A stretch of 64,000 nt of DNA from Acinetobacter sp. ANC 4173 (GTDB lineage Bacteria; Pseudomonadota; Gammaproteobacteria; Pseudomonadales; Moraxellaceae). This document shows, piece after piece, positions 35,729 to 44,828 of the stretch. The translations under genes and the position numbers were made by a program. The stretch spans positions 1 through 64,000 of the forward strand of contig NZ_SJOF01000027.1 in NCBI RefSeq assembly GCF_004331255.1. Direction: 5' to 3'. The notes beneath the pieces were generated by a model. It searched no databases. It had not been told where the DNA came from and was given only the letters and a program-made list of their open reading frames with translations. Numbering within the stretch: position 1 is the first letter of the stretch; every line of letters starts with the position of its first letter.

Positions 35729-37171
35729 TTAATGTGCTGTTTTACCAGACAAGCCCAAGATTTGATCTAATTTCATATGTAAAGTTGCGCCAAATGACAC
35801 ACCAGATTCAGGATTTACCGCACTGTAAGGATTTAACATGCTGTTGCTGTCCCATGAATACATCACAAACGGGCTTAGGATTACGCCTTTACTTAAGATA
35901 AAATTGGCATCTAAAGCCAGCGCTGTTTCAGTCTGACCAACCTTATAACCCGACCCACCAGCTGCCAAATTGGCATCTTGCAAGAAGTTTTGTTCTGCAT
36001 CGGTTAAATGTGCCCATTGAAAACTCAGACCATAACTATCAAATGGTCGAGACTCAAACATGTGATTAAACAAAATTCCAGCATTTCCCTGATTTTGAAT
36101 CCCCTTTGTATTTTCATCATTAAAGGTCTGAGTCATGCTGGCATAAGCAGAAATCGATTTTGGTACGGGACTATCACTTTCCCCATGATCTGCACGCCAT
36201 AGGGTTTTCTTCGCACCTAAATAAATACCTGAAACACCTGAGGTCTTATCCACAGCACTCGAAGTATCAAATACTTTTGACGTGTGATTCACCGTGTAGT
36301 AGGGATTGGTTTGTTTGCCATCATTGTAAAAGCCCATCACCTCATAAGAGAGAGGATATTTTTCCATCGAAAAATCTGTACGATAAGACATATTCGCGAG
36401 ATAGACATTACTCATTTGTCCACCAATGTCGCCAGAATTTGACTCCCAACCATTCGTGAATGGAAATGCCGCATCGCTCCGCCACCAACCCGTTTGTACG
36501 CGAAGTTTCGGACTCAAATCGTAAGCCATACGTGCACTCCAGTTCGCATAAGGCGGCGGATTAATCCCCACGATATTTTGTAAAGTGGCACTGACACATA
36601 AGGTTGGCGAATTACACATCGGTAATGCAAAATAGTTGCCTGCATTACTTTTTCCTGCTTCTAAAGTTAATTTGTCATCCAGTAACTTTTGTTCATAGGT
36701 AAACAACGTCAGATGGCTAGTTTTAGGAATATAAGGGCCAAGCGTCCCAACAATCGTACTACTGGCTTGCATACCATAATTTAAATTATGGATCCAAGGT
36801 GCAAAAAGATGCTCATAATGGATCGTACCGCCAGACAACCCAATCATTTTTTCCAAATCCAATGATGCACCTACCGTAAAGATTGAAACTGACTCACTTT
36901 GATCGGTTTCGACCCCAACTCCTGGATTGGCAAAGTACAACTGAGTAAAAGTTAAATGCGGTGTAATACCGTGATCTACGAGCCATTGCCCCTGATTTGC
37001 CAGTGGTCCATCTTTCGATTCTGGCATAGGGTTCTCAGGTATTTGCACCTGTGGTCCAATTCGTTCATTTGGTGTCTGATTGTTTTGTGCCAACAGAACA
37101 TCTTCATCTGCTCGTGAGATTTGGCTAAATAAAACACCCAGCATCGACACCATCAATATTGTCTTTTTCAT
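35729..37171 (-). CDS. OprB-family carbohydrate-type porin
   Basis: This 480-aa outer-membrane barrel begins MKKTILMVSMLGVLFSQISR and has a signal peptide cut near ADEDVLLAQ. A proline-rich linker (QIPENPMPESKDGPL) precedes the barrel domain starting QGQWLVDHGITPHLTFTQLY. The OprB signature regions SIFTVGASLDLEKMIGL and ANWSARMAYDLSPKLRVQTG are visible. AAAGGA 8 bases before the ATG at 37171 supports this start over 37189. The end is not the usual aromatic (LSGKTAH), although LHMKLDQIL precedes it. In a catabolic operon it should admit the substrate; OprB relatives also pass aromatic acids. Confidence 0.85.
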   Translation of the reverse strand: MKKTILMVSMLGVLFSQISRADEDVLLAQNNQTPNERIGPQVQIPENPMPESKDGPLANQGQWLVDHGITPHLTFTQLYFANPGVGVETDQSESVSIFTVGASLDLEKMIGLSGGTIHYEHLFAPWIHNLNYGMQASSTIVGTLGPYIPKTSHLTLFTYEQKLLDDKLTLEAGKSNAGNYFALPMCNSPTLCVSATLQNIVGINPPPYANWSARMAYDLSPKLRVQTGWWRSDAAFPFTNGWESNSGDIGGQMSNVYLANMSYRTDFSMEKYPLSYEVMGFYNDGKQTNPYYTVNHTSKVFDTSSAVDKTSGVSGIYLGAKKTLWRADHGESDSPVPKSISAYASMTQTFNDENTKGIQNQGNAGILFNHMFESRPFDSYGLSFQWAHLTDAEQNFLQDANLAAGGSGYKVGQTETALALDANFILSKGVILSPFVMYSWDSNSMLNPYSAVNPESGVSFGATLHMKLDQILGLSGKTAH

Positions 37172-37258
37172 TAGAATTCCTTTCTTCAATTTTTTAAATG
37201 CAAAGCATCTCTATAAGAATTTATAAAATTCTTATTAATCAGTAATTTATTTTTTAAA

Positions 37259-38023
37259 CTAAGAAGCAGTTGCTCCAGCATCTACCTTAATATCGGTACC
37301 CGTGACCCATGCCGACTCATCCGATGCTAAATAAACCGCAGCCCATGCAATATCTTTGGGTTGACCAATTCGCTGTCGCAGAATTTGCTTACTGAGGGCT
37401 TGCTGTTTAAATGCTGGATCTTGCTGCATATGTTCCCGAGTTGCAGCAGTTTCAATCAGCCCTGGAGAAATGGTATTGGCCCGAATCTGAAACGCCCCGC
37501 CTTCCATGGCCAGTTGCCGCGTCATCGCCAAAATCCCTCCTTTACCGGCACAGTGTGCCAGAGCAGGAGAACCTTCCAGTGCCATCCATGCATTGGCTGA
37601 AGCAAAGTTAATAATTGAACCACCCTGCTGTTTTAACGCCTGCCATGCTTCCTTGCACAGCAAAAATACGATATCCAGCTCCCCAACCAAGGTTTGTTTC
37701 CAATGCTGATAACTCAGTTCCTCAATCGGGTGAAAATGGGCAAACGCAGCAGCATTGACCAGTACATCAATTCGTCCGAACTTCGCTACAGTTGCCGCAA
37801 CCAGTGCCTGAACCTGTTCAGGCTGAGTCAGGTCACAAGTTGCAATACTAATCTCCAAACCTTGTTGTTGTACTTGCGCCTGTGTCTGCTCAGCCAGTGT
37901 CGTGACAATGTCACAACCCATAACCTGTGCACCTTGAGCTGCAAACATCAACGCGCAGGCTTTGCCGATACCATTACCAATCCCCGTGACGATTGCCACT
38001 TTGTTATGTAGCCGCTGCTGCAT
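37259..38023 (-). CDS. SDR-family protein lacking the catalytic Tyr
   Basis: This 254-aa SDR has an intact cofactor motif (VTGIGNGIGKACALMF), VNAAAFAHF and the C-terminal VTGTDIKVDAGATAS. The active-site segment reads ALAHCAGKGG where A-Y-C-A-S-K-G-G is expected, so the catalytic Tyr is a His (codon CAC) while the Lys is kept. The conserved Ser is present in INFASANAW. The enzyme may be catalytically weak, use His as the acid/base, or work on an unusual substrate. AGGAAAA precedes the ATG; 13 bp separate it from the MFS gene. Confidence 0.85.
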   Translation of the reverse strand: MQQRLHNKVAIVTGIGNGIGKACALMFAAQGAQVMGCDIVTTLAEQTQAQVQQQGLEISIATCDLTQPEQVQALVAATVAKFGRIDVLVNAAAFAHFHPIEELSYQHWKQTLVGELDIVFLLCKEAWQALKQQGGSIINFASANAWMALEGSPALAHCAGKGGILAMTRQLAMEGGAFQIRANTISPGLIETAATREHMQQDPAFKQQALSKQILRQRIGQPKDIAWAAVYLASDESAWVTGTDIKVDAGATAS

Positions 38024-38036
38024 GTGATTTTCCTGC

Positions 38037-39263
38037 CTATGCTTTGTCTGGTGTTGCTACAGGTTGAGTTTGAGTTCCTTTCACAAATCCTAGAACTAAA
38101 GCAATCAACGCCAGTGGAATCAGTACCCAGCCTGCCAATGCCAAGGTATTAAACAGATTCCCTGTGAACTTGGTCGCTGCTACAAACAGAATTGGGCTAA
38201 AGAACATCCCTAAACAGTAACTGCCATACCACATGCCTGTCCCAATACCACGTTTAAACCAAGGCAGATTTTTCATGTTCCAGATCGCCAAAGTCGGCAA
38301 CAACAAGCCACAACCAAAACCATTGAGTAAGGCATATAACAATACTTGATCCGCAGAAGTTGCATGTGACATCAACAAGAAACTGAGCCCAATCAAACCA
38401 AAGGCGATAAACAGGTTATGACCGACTTTAAGCTTCAAGCGTGAGAACAGATGTACGCTCAATGTACCAGCCACAATCAGGGCACTACATGCAGAGGAAA
38501 TATTGCCTGCCACTTTCGGTGAAGTTTCACCAATTGAACCCAAGATAAACGCCATTTGGATTTGTAAAATCATAAACGCCAAGGCGCCAATACAGGTCAC
38601 TACACAGATGAAAAATAACAGTTTCGGCTGAAAGGTCACGGCTTGTGCTTCATGATCATCATCGGCCGACATTTGCTGTTGCTTCGGCTCCCACAACATA
38701 AATGCACCCAAGATGCCCAACACCACAGGCACAGCATAAACTGCATACGGTACACGCCAGCCAAACTCACCAAGCACACCGCCAATCATAAAAAATAGAA
38801 TCGCTGAACTAGATGCAAAGGTGGTCTGTAAAGCCAGATAACGCTGACGTATTGCACCTGAATAATAATCACCAATCAGCGTCGTACTGATGGTGACAAT
38901 CACGGCTTCAGCCATACCCAGAATGACACGGCTGCCAATGATGGCATACAAGCTATGTAGGAACAGCGGTAACACACCGATTAGACTGTAAATGAAGGTC
39001 GCCATGACCAACATTTTTTTACGTCCGTATTTGTCGGCAATCAGCCCCACCACAGGACTGAGCAATGCCACCAACAACCCCGGAATAGTCAGGGCAATCG
39101 GCACTAAAAACTCCACATTGGGAATGTTAGAAAACTCTGCCTGCATTTGCGGCAGACTCGGAGCAATGACAATTGCTGCCATTGGGGACAAACAGTTAAG
39201 AATCAGCAGTAAATAAGCAACAAACTTACTTTTTGATTCGAAGTTATCGCTAATCATGTTCAT
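38037..39263 (-). CDS. MFS transporter
   Basis: This 408-aa, twelve-helix protein starts MNMISDNFESKSKF with AAGGAG upstream. Helix 1 and loop motifs are NCLSPMAAIVIAPSLPQM and GLIADKYGRKKMLVMATF. It is a clear paralogue of the transporter at 49427-50665 (LSPMAAIVMAPSLPKI, GFLADKFGRKKLLIL), and the two bracket this catabolic region. The C-terminus is polar. It probably imports the operon substrate, although export of an intermediate is possible. Confidence 0.87.
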   Translation of the reverse strand: MNMISDNFESKSKFVAYLLLILNCLSPMAAIVIAPSLPQMQAEFSNIPNVEFLVPIALTIPGLLVALLSPVVGLIADKYGRKKMLVMATFIYSLIGVLPLFLHSLYAIIGSRVILGMAEAVIVTISTTLIGDYYSGAIRQRYLALQTTFASSSAILFFMIGGVLGEFGWRVPYAVYAVPVVLGILGAFMLWEPKQQQMSADDDHEAQAVTFQPKLLFFICVVTCIGALAFMILQIQMAFILGSIGETSPKVAGNISSACSALIVAGTLSVHLFSRLKLKVGHNLFIAFGLIGLSFLLMSHATSADQVLLYALLNGFGCGLLLPTLAIWNMKNLPWFKRGIGTGMWYGSYCLGMFFSPILFVAATKFTGNLFNTLALAGWVLIPLALIALVLGFVKGTQTQPVATPDKA

Positions 39264-39312
39264 AATAAACCACTCCTTGGTTTATGGATCTGACTCAAGC
39301 CTGTGAAAGCAA

Positions 39313-40263
39313 TCAGTCGAGATTTAAAGTATTTTTAATGAGATGTTGGATAGATCCATCATGTTTAAAGCCGAGTGCATCTGCCCGTCGGGTATGAATC
39401 TCAGGGTATGCGCCAAAATTTTTCTCAAGTTGTGGATTATTGCTGTCAAAACTGACCAGCTTTTCGGTATTTAGGGTAAATTCTTGTGCCAAACCATCTA
39501 CCATCTGCTGCATGCTCAGACGTAGTACAGGCAAGGTAAAGACACGGCGATCCTGTTGTAACTGTTCCTTAGGCAAAGCTGCGGCATGAATCAAATTGTC
39601 AACACAGCATTTCGCCGACATCCACCACGCCACTGCATGCTCTGACACAGGACAGGCAAAAGCACGCTGCTGTGACAAGGTCCAGAACACATCACTCATA
39701 AATGCCGACAACAAGCCTGAGGGTTGCTGTGGACGCGCCACAATCCCCGGTAAACGCACCGCGACACCATCAATCCAACCCTTACGGCTAAAATCATCCA
39801 GCACAATTTCGCCAAACTGCTTTTGTCCCGCATAAGTCAAATGCGGTTTCAGCGGGGTGTCATCATCAACCTGTTCAGGCAAGTCTGAGCCATATACCGC
39901 TATAGTGCTGGCAAACACGACACGAGGACAGTTACCTTGCTGCTTGAGTTGTTCAAACAGAAATAACATCGCATCGACATTGACCTTGCGGCTCAGTTCA
40001 TAATTTTGCTCAGCCATACCACCCGGAATACTGGCCAAATGAAACACCACATCGGCAGGTTGTTGTAAGGCTTGTTCAATCAATGCCGTATCGGAAAAAT
40101 CGCCCTGATAATACGCTACGCGTGGGTCAGTGCTGCGCTCTTGAAACTGTAAGTCCAGTAAGCTGAGTCGGCTAAAGTTGCACAGTTCATGTTGCTGATC
40201 GAGCAAGGCTTTCACTAAGTTCGACCCCACAAAACCGTTTGCGCCTGTAACGAGAATGTGCAT
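39313..40263 (-). CDS. NAD-dependent epimerase/dehydratase-family protein (DenD-like)
   Basis: This 316-aa extended SDR starts MHILVTGANGFVGSNLVKAL at 40263 with an ideal AGGAGG; a longer frame to 40287 overlaps the FAH gene. The nucleotide fold is followed by VVFHLASIPGGMAEQNYELS, ASTIAVYG and the Tyr/Lys pair in TYAGQKQFGE. The HLAS..GG.AE block resembles D-erythronate 2-dehydrogenase (DenD)-type enzymes, so a sugar-acid or hydroxy-acid oxidation is plausible. It is 1 bp from the FAH-family gene, so translation is coupled. Confidence 0.82.
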   Translation of the reverse strand: MHILVTGANGFVGSNLVKALLDQQHELCNFSRLSLLDLQFQERSTDPRVAYYQGDFSDTALIEQALQQPADVVFHLASIPGGMAEQNYELSRKVNVDAMLFLFEQLKQQGNCPRVVFASTIAVYGSDLPEQVDDDTPLKPHLTYAGQKQFGEIVLDDFSRKGWIDGVAVRLPGIVARPQQPSGLLSAFMSDVFWTLSQQRAFACPVSEHAVAWWMSAKCCVDNLIHAAALPKEQLQQDRRVFTLPVLRLSMQQMVDGLAQEFTLNTEKLVSFDSNNPQLEKNFGAYPEIHTRRADALGFKHDGSIQHLIKNTLNLD

Positions 40264-40264
40264 A

Positions 40265-41251
40265 TTACACCTCCTGATATGGGACAAATTGGTGGTTAAT
40301 CTTGCCGAAAATGCTTTGTCCGTCTTGCCCTTTCATTTCAAACTGTAAGCGGTCGCCAAATTTCAAAAATGGGGTTCTCGGCTCACCCTGTTCAATGATT
40401 TCAATGGCACGTTTTTCTGCCAAGCACGCTGAACCGACTTCTTTGTAGTTCTGATTGGAAAATGTGCCTGAGCCTAAAATAGTGCCAACTTTCAGGTTAC
40501 GGGTCCGCGCCAGATGCATCACCAATTCAGGAAAAGAGAAACTCATTTCTTCGCCATTCGGATGTCCAAACCATTCACCATTGCACTGAACTTCCAAAGG
40601 CAGTTTGATACGTCCATCATGCCACGCATCGCCCAATTCATCGGGTGTGACTGCAACAGGCGCAAACACGGTGCTTGGTTTAGCACGTAGTGGGCCGAAA
40701 CCGATGCTGACTTCTTTAAACAGGTGCGCACGTAAGCTGACATCATTCAGCAGCATAAACAGTTTGATGTGTTTTTCAGCCTGTTCTGCCTGTACGCCCA
40801 TTGGCACATCATCCAGAATGACTGCAACTTCACCTTCAAAATCAATCTGATGCTCTTCACCTGGTACTGGATAATCATCACACGCACCCAAAAAGTCATC
40901 ACCTGCACCCTGATAAATAATCGGCACACCTTTGTCTTTTTTAATGTCGAGTTTGAATGCCTGTTCCATCAATGCACCATGATTTAGAAATGCTGATGCA
41001 TCTGCCCACTGGTAAGCACGCGGCAACGGTGCCATGGCTTGAGCTGGATCAAAAGCAAAAGCATCTTGTTCAGTAGCCTGATTCAGGGCTGCATATTTTT
41101 GTTGCAACTTCGGCTCGGCTTCATCCCAGTTTTCCAAGGCATCTTGCAGGGTTAAGGCAATGCCTGTTGCCAAAGTCGCGGTTTTTAAATCTTTAGAAAC
41201 GATGACCAAGCGACCATCTCGACTACCATCTTTGAGTGTTGCCAATTTCAT
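40265..41251 (-). CDS. Fumarylacetoacetate hydrolase-family enzyme
   Basis: This 328-aa protein has an N-terminal cap region and an FAH C-terminal fold. Metal-ligand acidic residues lie in HQIDFEGEVAVILDDVPMG (E-x-E). RAHLFKEVSIGFGPLRAKPS, VGTILGSGTFSNQNYKEVGS and ACLAEKRAIEIIEQGEPRTP are as in single-chain FAH-type hydrolases of about 330 aa. Family members hydrolyse C-C bonds of beta-diketo acids or hydrate/decarboxylate ring-fission products. No homogentisate dioxygenase or isomerase is nearby, so tyrosine degradation is unlikely. It overlaps the VOC gene by 4 bases (ATGA). Confidence 0.87.
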   Translation of the reverse strand: MKLATLKDGSRDGRLVIVSKDLKTATLATGIALTLQDALENWDEAEPKLQQKYAALNQATEQDAFAFDPAQAMAPLPRAYQWADASAFLNHGALMEQAFKLDIKKDKGVPIIYQGAGDDFLGACDDYPVPGEEHQIDFEGEVAVILDDVPMGVQAEQAEKHIKLFMLLNDVSLRAHLFKEVSIGFGPLRAKPSTVFAPVAVTPDELGDAWHDGRIKLPLEVQCNGEWFGHPNGEEMSFSFPELVMHLARTRNLKVGTILGSGTFSNQNYKEVGSACLAEKRAIEIIEQGEPRTPFLKFGDRLQFEMKGQDGQSIFGKINHQFVPYQEV

Positions 41252-41691
41252 TCTGCTGTTCCTTCATTGTTCCATAAATCAGGATATTCAATCAGTTCAA
41301 TCAAATTCCCAGTGTTATCGCGCAAAAATCCCATTGCTGTTCCGCCAATCACTGCTTCAAATACAATGTCGGCATTTTTTTCTCGAAGCTCGGCAAATGC
41401 CTGTTTGGCATCTTGCACGGCAAAACAAAGATGTTTATGCCCATGGGTTTGCACATCGAGGTTGGGCATACGGCGTTCGTCTGGAAGCGGCTGCGCATTC
41501 GGCAGCTCAAACAGTTCAATACGAAAATCACCGCGTTGAATAAAGGCAATCTGCGCAGGAATCTGTTCGATAAATTGCTTTTTTTCCAGTTCAAAACCCA
41601 AGTAATTGCAATACCACGCGATACTCTCGTCCAGATCGGCAACGCTAATGCCCCCATGATGCGGTTTCCACGCAAAAACATCCTTGCTCAT
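41248..41691 (-). CDS. VOC-family (glyoxalase-fold) protein, 147 aa
   Basis: This single-module-pair VOC protein retains likely metal ligands: His in KPHHGGISVADLDESI, Glu in FRIELFELPNAQ, His in HGHKHLCFAVQDAKQAF and Glu in TGNLIELIEYPD. This is the pattern of glyoxalase I, methylmalonyl-CoA epimerase and small ring-cleavage or epimerase enzymes. It precedes the FAH-family hydrolase and overlaps it, so it may act one step earlier, for example as an isomerase or dioxygenase. No specific reaction can be assigned. Confidence 0.8.
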   Translation of the reverse strand: MSKDVFAWKPHHGGISVADLDESIAWYCNYLGFELEKKQFIEQIPAQIAFIQRGDFRIELFELPNAQPLPDERRMPNLDVQTHGHKHLCFAVQDAKQAFAELREKNADIVFEAVIGGTAMGFLRDNTGNLIELIEYPDLWNNEGTAE

Positions 41692-41712
41692 CGTGCTGTT
41701 TTCCCTATTGTT

Positions 41713-42462
41713 TTATAAAATCTGACGCCCGCCATCCACTGGAATAATTGCGCCTGTGGTAAAGGTCAGTTGGGTTGCCACTGCAACGACTGCTGCAGCG
41801 ACTTCCTCAGGCAATGCCAAACGCCCCAGTGGTGTTGACTGCGCCTGTACATTGCGCCAGTCTTGGTCTAAGCCTTTGACAAACTCGGTATCTGACAAAC
41901 CTGGGGCAACCGAAACCACACGAATTTTGGGTGCCAAGGCACGTGCCAGTGAAATGGTCAGATTGTCTAGTGCCGCTTTAGAAGCGCAATAGGCAATATT
42001 GCTGCCCATCGCGGTACGTGCGGCAATCGAACTGATATTCACAATCAAGCCATCATCACTTTGCTCAAGCAGTGGTTGCAAGGCACGCACCACCGCAATT
42101 GCCCCGCGAACATTGGTGGCAAAAATCGTATCAATCAAAGCATCATCCAGACTGGCAAGGTCACGATGCTCAACAAAGCGCGTCGTGCCTGCACAGTTCA
42201 CCACCATGTCACAGCGTCCAAAATGCTGCTGAATTTGAGTTGCCAAATCAGCTAGGGCGGCACTGTTGGTGACAGGCGCTGCCGCCAACAAGTGCCCCTG
42301 TTCCACCTGAGGCAAACTGTCGAGCACATGCTGGGCTTTCTCGGCAGACTGGTTATAGCCCACCACAATACTTGCGCCCTGTGCTGCCAAAGCTGAACAG
42401 ATGCTATGCCCCAAGCTACCTGTCGCACCCGTGACTAAGGCAACTCGACCTGCAAGTTTCAT
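41713..42462 (-). CDS. SDR-family oxidoreductase, 249 aa
   Basis: This is a classical FabG-like SDR with ALVTGATGSLGHSICSALAA, VVNCAGTTRFVEH, Ser in IVNISSIAARTAMG, Tyr/Lys in IAYCASKAALDN and the C-terminal GAIIPVDGGRQIL. All catalytic residues are present. It overlaps the end of the HisD-like gene by 4 bases, so the two dehydrogenases are co-translated and may act in sequence on an alcohol group. Confidence 0.88.
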   Translation of the reverse strand: MKLAGRVALVTGATGSLGHSICSALAAQGASIVVGYNQSAEKAQHVLDSLPQVEQGHLLAAAPVTNSAALADLATQIQQHFGRCDMVVNCAGTTRFVEHRDLASLDDALIDTIFATNVRGAIAVVRALQPLLEQSDDGLIVNISSIAARTAMGSNIAYCASKAALDNLTISLARALAPKIRVVSVAPGLSDTEFVKGLDQDWRNVQAQSTPLGRLALPEEVAAAVVAVATQLTFTTGAIIPVDGGRQIL

Positions 42463-43781
42463 GCGCTTGCCTCAACAATCACAGGGGTAGCATGTTCAGC
42501 TACACTTGGCTTAAAACGGCGCACGCGAATATCCGCCTGTTCTTTATGCCCAGAGAAATGTTCCAGTGCACAGAGGCGTGAACACACTTCACCAATCGCC
42601 ACACTGGCTTCATCGGTCAAAATACGTTGATAGGTATGGGTTTTAATAAATTTACCGACCCACAAACCACCTGTGTAACGTCCTGCCCCCATGGTTGGTA
42701 GGGTATGATTCGTCCCGATGACTTTGTCGCCATAGGATACATTGGTACGATGTCCCAAGAACAAGCCACCATAACTGGTCATACGTTCTAAGAACCAGTC
42801 AGGGTCTTTGGTCATGACCTGTACGTGTTCACTACAAATGCGCTCAGACTCTGCCAACATTTCTTCGTCGGTGTCACACAGAATAATTTCGCCATAATCG
42901 CGCCATGACACGCTGGCAATCGGTGCAGTGTCCAAACGAGCCAAGACTTTTTCAATCGCAGCAGGTAATTCATCCGCAATTTTCTGGCTCGTGGTCACAC
43001 AGTACGCAGGTGAAGTTGGACCATGTTCCGCTTGTCCAAGTAAATCGACTGCAACCAGTTCAGCATCGACCGTGTCATCACAGATCACCATGGTTTCAGT
43101 CGGCCCTGCAAACAGGTCAATCCCGACACGACCATACAGTTGACGTTTGGCTTCGGCCACAAAAGCATTACCCGGTCCGACAATCATATCCACTGACGCA
43201 ATCTGTTCTGTACCCAGTGCCATAGCTGCAATTGCCTGTACTCCGCCCATTACATAAATTTCATCCGCACCTGCCATCGCCATCGCGGCAATAATTTCAG
43301 GGGATGGTTTGCCATCAAACGGTGGTGCACAGGCAATCACACGTTTTACGCCTGCCACTTTTGCCGTCAAGACACTCATATGTGCCGATGCCAGCAGCGG
43401 ATATTTACCGCCAGGAATATAACAACCAACCGAATTCACTGGAATATTTTTGTGTCCCAAAACTACGCCCGGCAGTGTTTCAACTTCCACATCACGCATG
43501 GACTGCAACTGGATTTGTGCGAAACGGCGGATTTGTGCCTGTGCAAATTTAATGTCTTCAATTGCCTGTTTCGACAAGCTGTCGATACACGCCTGAATTT
43601 CAGCTTGGCTTAAACGGAAAGTTTCAGGATTCCAGCGGTCAAATTTTTCAGAATATTCACGCAGCGCTGCTTCACCACGCTGTTCAATCGCCTGAATAAT
43701 GTCTTCAACCGTCTGACGCACTTGGGTATTCAGTTCTGCTTTAACTTCGGCAGGTTTGCCTTTTTTGAGATGTCGAATCAT
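42459..43781 (-). CDS. HisD-family NAD-dependent alcohol dehydrogenase
   Basis: This 440-aa protein has the histidinol dehydrogenase fold and its working residues: zinc ligands Gln 250 and His 253 in LGQAEHGPTSP, Asp 352 in YGDKVIG, a C-terminal His in EHFSGHKEQA, and the catalytic Glu 318/His 319 in CSEHVQVMT. GPGNAFVAEAKRQLYG and GTNHTLPTMGAGRYTGG are also conserved. It is not the biosynthetic HisD, since no other his gene is near. Relatives such as sulfopropanediol 3-dehydrogenase oxidise a primary alcohol through the aldehyde to the acid, a four-electron oxidation. AAGGAG precedes the ATG. In this operon it should convert a hydroxymethyl-type group to a carboxylate. Confidence 0.88.
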   Translation of the reverse strand: MIRHLKKGKPAEVKAELNTQVRQTVEDIIQAIEQRGEAALREYSEKFDRWNPETFRLSQAEIQACIDSLSKQAIEDIKFAQAQIRRFAQIQLQSMRDVEVETLPGVVLGHKNIPVNSVGCYIPGGKYPLLASAHMSVLTAKVAGVKRVIACAPPFDGKPSPEIIAAMAMAGADEIYVMGGVQAIAAMALGTEQIASVDMIVGPGNAFVAEAKRQLYGRVGIDLFAGPTETMVICDDTVDAELVAVDLLGQAEHGPTSPAYCVTTSQKIADELPAAIEKVLARLDTAPIASVSWRDYGEIILCDTDEEMLAESERICSEHVQVMTKDPDWFLERMTSYGGLFLGHRTNVSYGDKVIGTNHTLPTMGAGRYTGGLWVGKFIKTHTYQRILTDEASVAIGEVCSRLCALEHFSGHKEQADIRVRRFKPSVAEHATPVIVEASA

Positions 43782-43795
43782 GTGGATCTACTCCT

Positions 43796-44824
43796 TTATT
43801 TCCAATGTCTTAATTTTTGTCCTGCTACAGGCGAACGGAAAAATGGAATCCGTGTGCCCTGTAAACTGCCTAAATACACCGTTTTTAAATCTGCCCCGCC
43901 AAAAGTGATGCTGGCCATCCACGGTGCGAGTTTGCCGCGCGATGCCTGCATAATTTCAGGGGTTAAGGTCTTGCTTTTATAATGCTGATTGAGTCGGGCA
44001 TTGGCTTCAGGATGGCTGTCATCCAAAATGGTCACGACTTCCCGTTCGGGGGTAATCGCAATCAGCTTGTCGACCATGACCAGTGTTACCCATAGATTCC
44101 CATAGACATCGAAAGCAAATCCGTCTGGGAATCCTTCGAGTTCTTCAGGTCCATAGACTTCACGTGCAGATAAAGTTGCGTCGTCAGCAACCCGAAAACG
44201 ACTAATACGTCGAGCGTTACTTTCCACCACATACAGCCACTCCTCCTTGTCATCGAACCGGATTTCATTGGCACCGCCGAGCTGTTCAGCCACCACGCGA
44301 ATGCCATGTTCATCAATCACCCCGATATAGCCATCCAGTTCAGTCGAGTTAATCGACTCAGTCCATGGCTGCATAGTGGTGGTGACGGTAAACCAGATTC
44401 GTCCTTTTGAATCAATTAACGGGAAATTGGTTTTCCCTAGTGGTTGACCATCCAGCTGGTCATACAACACTTCAACCTGTGCGGTGTTTTTATGTAACTT
44501 TTCAATGCGGTCTAAACCCCAGTTACAGATAATAAAGTCGCCTTCATCAGTCATCGCCATACCATTCGGCAAAGACGCGCCTTGCGCCTTGACATAACGG
44601 TCTTCAAAGCTGGCATCTTCATCTGCTGCTGAAACTTCAGGAGCAATCAAAGTCTGCTGACCTTGTGCATCAATGTGCATCACTCCACCGCGAGCATCGG
44701 CCACCCAAAGCGAATCGTCAGGCTGGGCAATAATGCACTCGGGACGCTGCAAGTCTTGACCCACAAACTGAATGTCATCCAAGCTCAACGTCCAGCTTTT
44801 TAAAGGATTTGGCTGCATGGTCAT
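43796..44824 (-). CDS. SMP-30/gluconolactonase-family lactonase
   Basis: This 342-aa six-bladed propeller has the family calcium/substrate residues in GRIWFTVTTTMQPWTE, NEIRFDDKEEWLYVVESNAR and GFPDGFAFDVYGNLWVTLV, with the Glu near the N-terminus in RPECIIAQPDDSLWVADARG. Members hydrolyse sugar lactones and other lactones. AAGGAGATGACC precedes the ATG and only 4 bp separate it from the monooxygenase gene. A lactone intermediate in the pathway is therefore likely. Confidence 0.85.
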   Translation of the reverse strand: MTMQPNPLKSWTLSLDDIQFVGQDLQRPECIIAQPDDSLWVADARGGVMHIDAQGQQTLIAPEVSAADEDASFEDRYVKAQGASLPNGMAMTDEGDFIICNWGLDRIEKLHKNTAQVEVLYDQLDGQPLGKTNFPLIDSKGRIWFTVTTTMQPWTESINSTELDGYIGVIDEHGIRVVAEQLGGANEIRFDDKEEWLYVVESNARRISRFRVADDATLSAREVYGPEELEGFPDGFAFDVYGNLWVTLVMVDKLIAITPEREVVTILDDSHPEANARLNQHYKSKTLTPEIMQASRGKLAPWMASITFGGADLKTVYLGSLQGTRIPFFRSPVAGQKLRHWK

Positions 44825-44828
44825 CTCC

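Noticed and set aside
40265..41251. FAH-family gene as fumarylacetoacetase of tyrosine/homogentisate degradation
   Set aside because: No homogentisate dioxygenase, maleylacetoacetate isomerase or 4-hydroxyphenylpyruvate dioxygenase is in the operon; the context is a different pathway.
42459..43781. HisD-like gene as biosynthetic histidinol dehydrogenase
   Set aside because: There is no other his gene nearby and the gene is coupled to an SDR and a lactonase. The residues fit the fold but the context is catabolic.
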